Assembly: GCA_016764835.1 (NCBI GenBank)
Contig: JAESRD010000391.1
Location: 1 to 7,824 of the forward strand
Direction: 5' to 3'
DNA from: Paracoccaceae bacterium
GTDB taxonomy: Bacteria > Pseudomonadota > Alphaproteobacteria > Rhodobacterales > Rhodobacteraceae
Length of the DNA: 7,824 nt
Position 1 is the first letter of the stretch; each line of letters opens with the position of its first letter. A program made the position numbers and the translations under genes. The notes beneath the pieces are model-generated. The model was given only the letters and a program-made list of their open reading frames with translations, did not search any database and was not told the origin of the DNA. Below are positions 6,389 through 7,824 of this stretch, piece by piece.

Positions 6389-7461
6389 TGGAGCAAGAGC
6401 CCGGCACTGCGCGCCCCGCGGCACCCACCGCGCCGCCGGTCTCTGTGACACCGGGTCCAGTGGCCAAAGCGCCGATGACAAAGCGCGGCGGGCTGGATGT
6501 AACATCGCCGCCATCGCGTGAGGGCATCACCCCGGCCGAGATCATTACCATTGTGCTCAGCGGCATCTGGCTGCTGGCCACGGCGATCTACTTTTGGTTT
6601 CTGCCACCGGTTGGCAGCGACGGCCAGTCACTGCAATTCGTCATGACTGTTATGGCCATCTTCTTGCCGGTGGCTGTCATTTGGGTCGCGGCGGCGGCGT
6701 CGCGCTCGGCCCGGATCGTGCGCGAAGAATCGCGGCGTTTGCAGGCGGCTGTTGATGGGCTGCGCAACACCTACTTAGAAGACCGCAAACGGGCGCTGGC
6801 GGTTGAACAGGCCGGGCGGGCAGCACCTCTGTCAGAGCAGCGGCCCAGCCGTGGTTCAGAAACAGTCGTGGCGACATTTTCCTCGTCGCGGGCAGCGGCC
6901 CGCCCCAAGGCCCGCCCCGTCGCTTTGCCCAAAGCCCTGTCTGACCAGCCGACTTTGGCGCTGGGCACTACGGCCGAAGAAATCAGCCCGCCTTTGGCGC
7001 GGCATGACTTTTTGCAGGCGATCAATTTTCCCGATAACGAGAATGACGAAGACGGCTTTGCCGCTCTGCGCCGCGCGCTCAAAGACCGCAATGCACGCCA
7101 GCTTATTCAGGCCAGCCAAGATGTGCTGACCCTGCTCAGCCAAGACGGCATCTATATGGATGACCTGACGCCTGACCATGCCCGCCCCGAAGTCTGGCGC
7201 AGCTTTGCCAAGGGTGAACGCGGCCGTCCGGTGGCCGCACTTGGCGGCGTGCGTGACCGCTCCTGTCTGGCACTGATATCGGGCCGCATGCGCGAAGACA
7301 CCATTTTTCGCGATGCGGCCTACCACTTTTTGCGGCTGTTCGATAATGCGCTGATCTCGTTCGAGATGGACGCCAGCGACGAAGAGCTGGAGCTGCTATC
7401 GCAAACCCGCACCGCGCGCGCATTCATGCTGATCGGCCGGGTCAGCGGCACGTTTGACTAG
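6388..7461 (+). CDS. Two-helix membrane protein of unknown function, coupled to greA
   Basis: I do not recognise a named family. The 357-residue protein has an Ala/Pro-rich, probably disordered N-terminus (1-45). Two hydrophobic helices follow at about 52-72 (IITIVLSGIWLLATAIYFWF) and 82-104, joined by a short loop. A charged helix at about 105-142 looks able to form a coiled coil, then comes a low-complexity Ser/Ala/Arg linker (143-200). The C-terminal domain (about 205-357) is compact and mixed alpha/beta in appearance, including LQAINFPDNENDEDG, ALKDRNARQLIQASQDVL and FRDAAYHFLRLFDNAL. Both the basic residues after helix 2 and the charged ends suggest that the N- and C-termini are cytoplasmic, with a short periplasmic loop. 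No catalytic motif is visible. Its ATG overlaps the greA stop by one base, with AAAGG about 13 bases upstream, so translation is probably coupled. I recall similar hypothetical proteins in Rhodobacterales, but cannot confirm conservation. An internal ATG at codon 30 is an alternative start. Confidence 0.8.
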   Translation: MEQEPGTARPAAPTAPPVSVTPGPVAKAPMTKRGGLDVTSPPSREGITPAEIITIVLSGIWLLATAIYFWFLPPVGSDGQSLQFVMTVMAIFLPVAVIWVAAAASRSARIVREESRRLQAAVDGLRNTYLEDRKRALAVEQAGRAAPLSEQRPSRGSETVVATFSSSRAAARPKARPVALPKALSDQPTLALGTTAEEISPPLARHDFLQAINFPDNENDEDGFAALRRALKDRNARQLIQASQDVLTLLSQDGIYMDDLTPDHARPEVWRSFAKGERGRPVAALGGVRDRSCLALISGRMREDTIFRDAAYHFLRLFDNALISFEMDASDEELELLSQTRTARAFMLIGRVSGTFD

Positions 7462-7484
7462 CCCAAACTGCGCGTTACGCTCAT

Positions 7485-7824
7485 TTAGCCCAGCTTGCGC
7501 ACCATCGTCGTGGCACTGCGAAAGCCAAACACAAAGCGAAACATGCCGCTTTGCGATGTCTTGCCCGCCACAAAACCCTGCCGCTCATAAAGTGCGCGGG
7601 CGCGGGCATTATTGTCGATCACATCAAGCCTGATCTCGCTGTATCCGCGGGCGGGGCCTGATCAGCGACCGCATCAAGCAGCAAGGTGCCAACACCCATG
7701 CCGCGCGCCGCAGCCGACACGCAGATGCCGTCGAGCAGAAATCGCTCATTATCGACCTCGCGCTCTAATAAAGCCAACAGCCCAATCCGCCACAGCCCCC
7801 CCGGCCAGCCATAATGCGCCGCCA
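7485..7824 (-). pseudogene. GNAT N-acetyltransferase, C-terminal part, frameshifted
   Basis: The 5' end of this gene lies beyond the right edge. From the edge one frame reads through FLLDGICVSAAARGMGVGTLLLDAVADQA, where ARGMGVGTLLL is the acetyl-CoA-binding motif A of GNAT enzymes. That frame then departs into unrelated residues and stops at 7619-7621. From about 7652 a second frame reads ARGYSEIRLDVIDNNARARALYERQGF, the following GNAT strand and motif B, and continues to MFRFVFGFRSATTMVRKLG with a TAA at 7485-7487. Adding one base in the G run at 7653-7656 joins the halves as QARARGYSEIRLDV. So either a one-base deletion broke the gene or the read has an error. GNATs move acetyl from acetyl-CoA to an amine; the substrate here cannot be told. 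The gene is convergent with the membrane-protein gene, with 23 bases between their stops. Confidence 0.8.

Noticed and set aside
7462..7484. Bidirectional terminator between the convergent membrane-protein and GNAT genes
   Set aside because: The 23-base gap contains no stable inverted repeat followed by a T-run.

Overview
This is an ordinary chromosomal segment of an alphaproteobacterium, most likely a member of the Rhodobacterales (Rhodobacter/Roseobacter group). The placement rests on recognised protein families, moderately high GC, and gene order: an ETF-QO, TPR protein and ispE run facing a polyprenyl diphosphate synthase and a DUF2007/methyltransferase pair is familiar from that order. 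I see no phage, transposon, CRISPR array, rRNA or tRNA, and no defence or secretion system.

Layout, left to right. Bases 1-369 (minus strand) hold the first 48 codons of a TrmN6/YfiC-type methyltransferase, preceded by a 71-residue DUF2007 protein; the two look co-transcribed. A 53-base divergent gap separates them from a long-chain polyprenyl diphosphate synthase (423-1421, plus). That gene runs tail to tail into ispE (minus), and the 3' ends overlap by 25 bases. A probable minus-strand operon follows: ETF-ubiquinone oxidoreductase (3951-5603), then an exported TPR protein (2223-3878), then ispE (1397-2230). The TPR stop and ispE start overlap by 8 bases. A 314-base divergent region (5604-5917) has two short perfect dyads, an 8-base tandem duplication and a plausible greA promoter. 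On the plus strand greA (5918-6388) is joined by a TAATG overlap to a 357-residue two-helix membrane protein of unknown function (6388-7461). The right edge holds the C-terminal part of a GNAT acetyltransferase (minus) broken by an apparent one-base deletion.

How the genes fit together. The left two thirds centres on isoprenoids and ubiquinone. IspE supplies the MEP pathway, the polyprenyl synthase builds the ubiquinone side chain from its products, and ETF-QO feeds electrons from fatty-acid and amino-acid oxidation into the ubiquinone pool. The right part pairs a transcription elongation factor with an uncharacterised membrane protein. The items most worth a second look are the GNAT frameshift, the unknown greA-coupled protein, the TPR-ispE pairing and the dyads upstream of ETF-QO. 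I did not find a convincing new multi-gene system.
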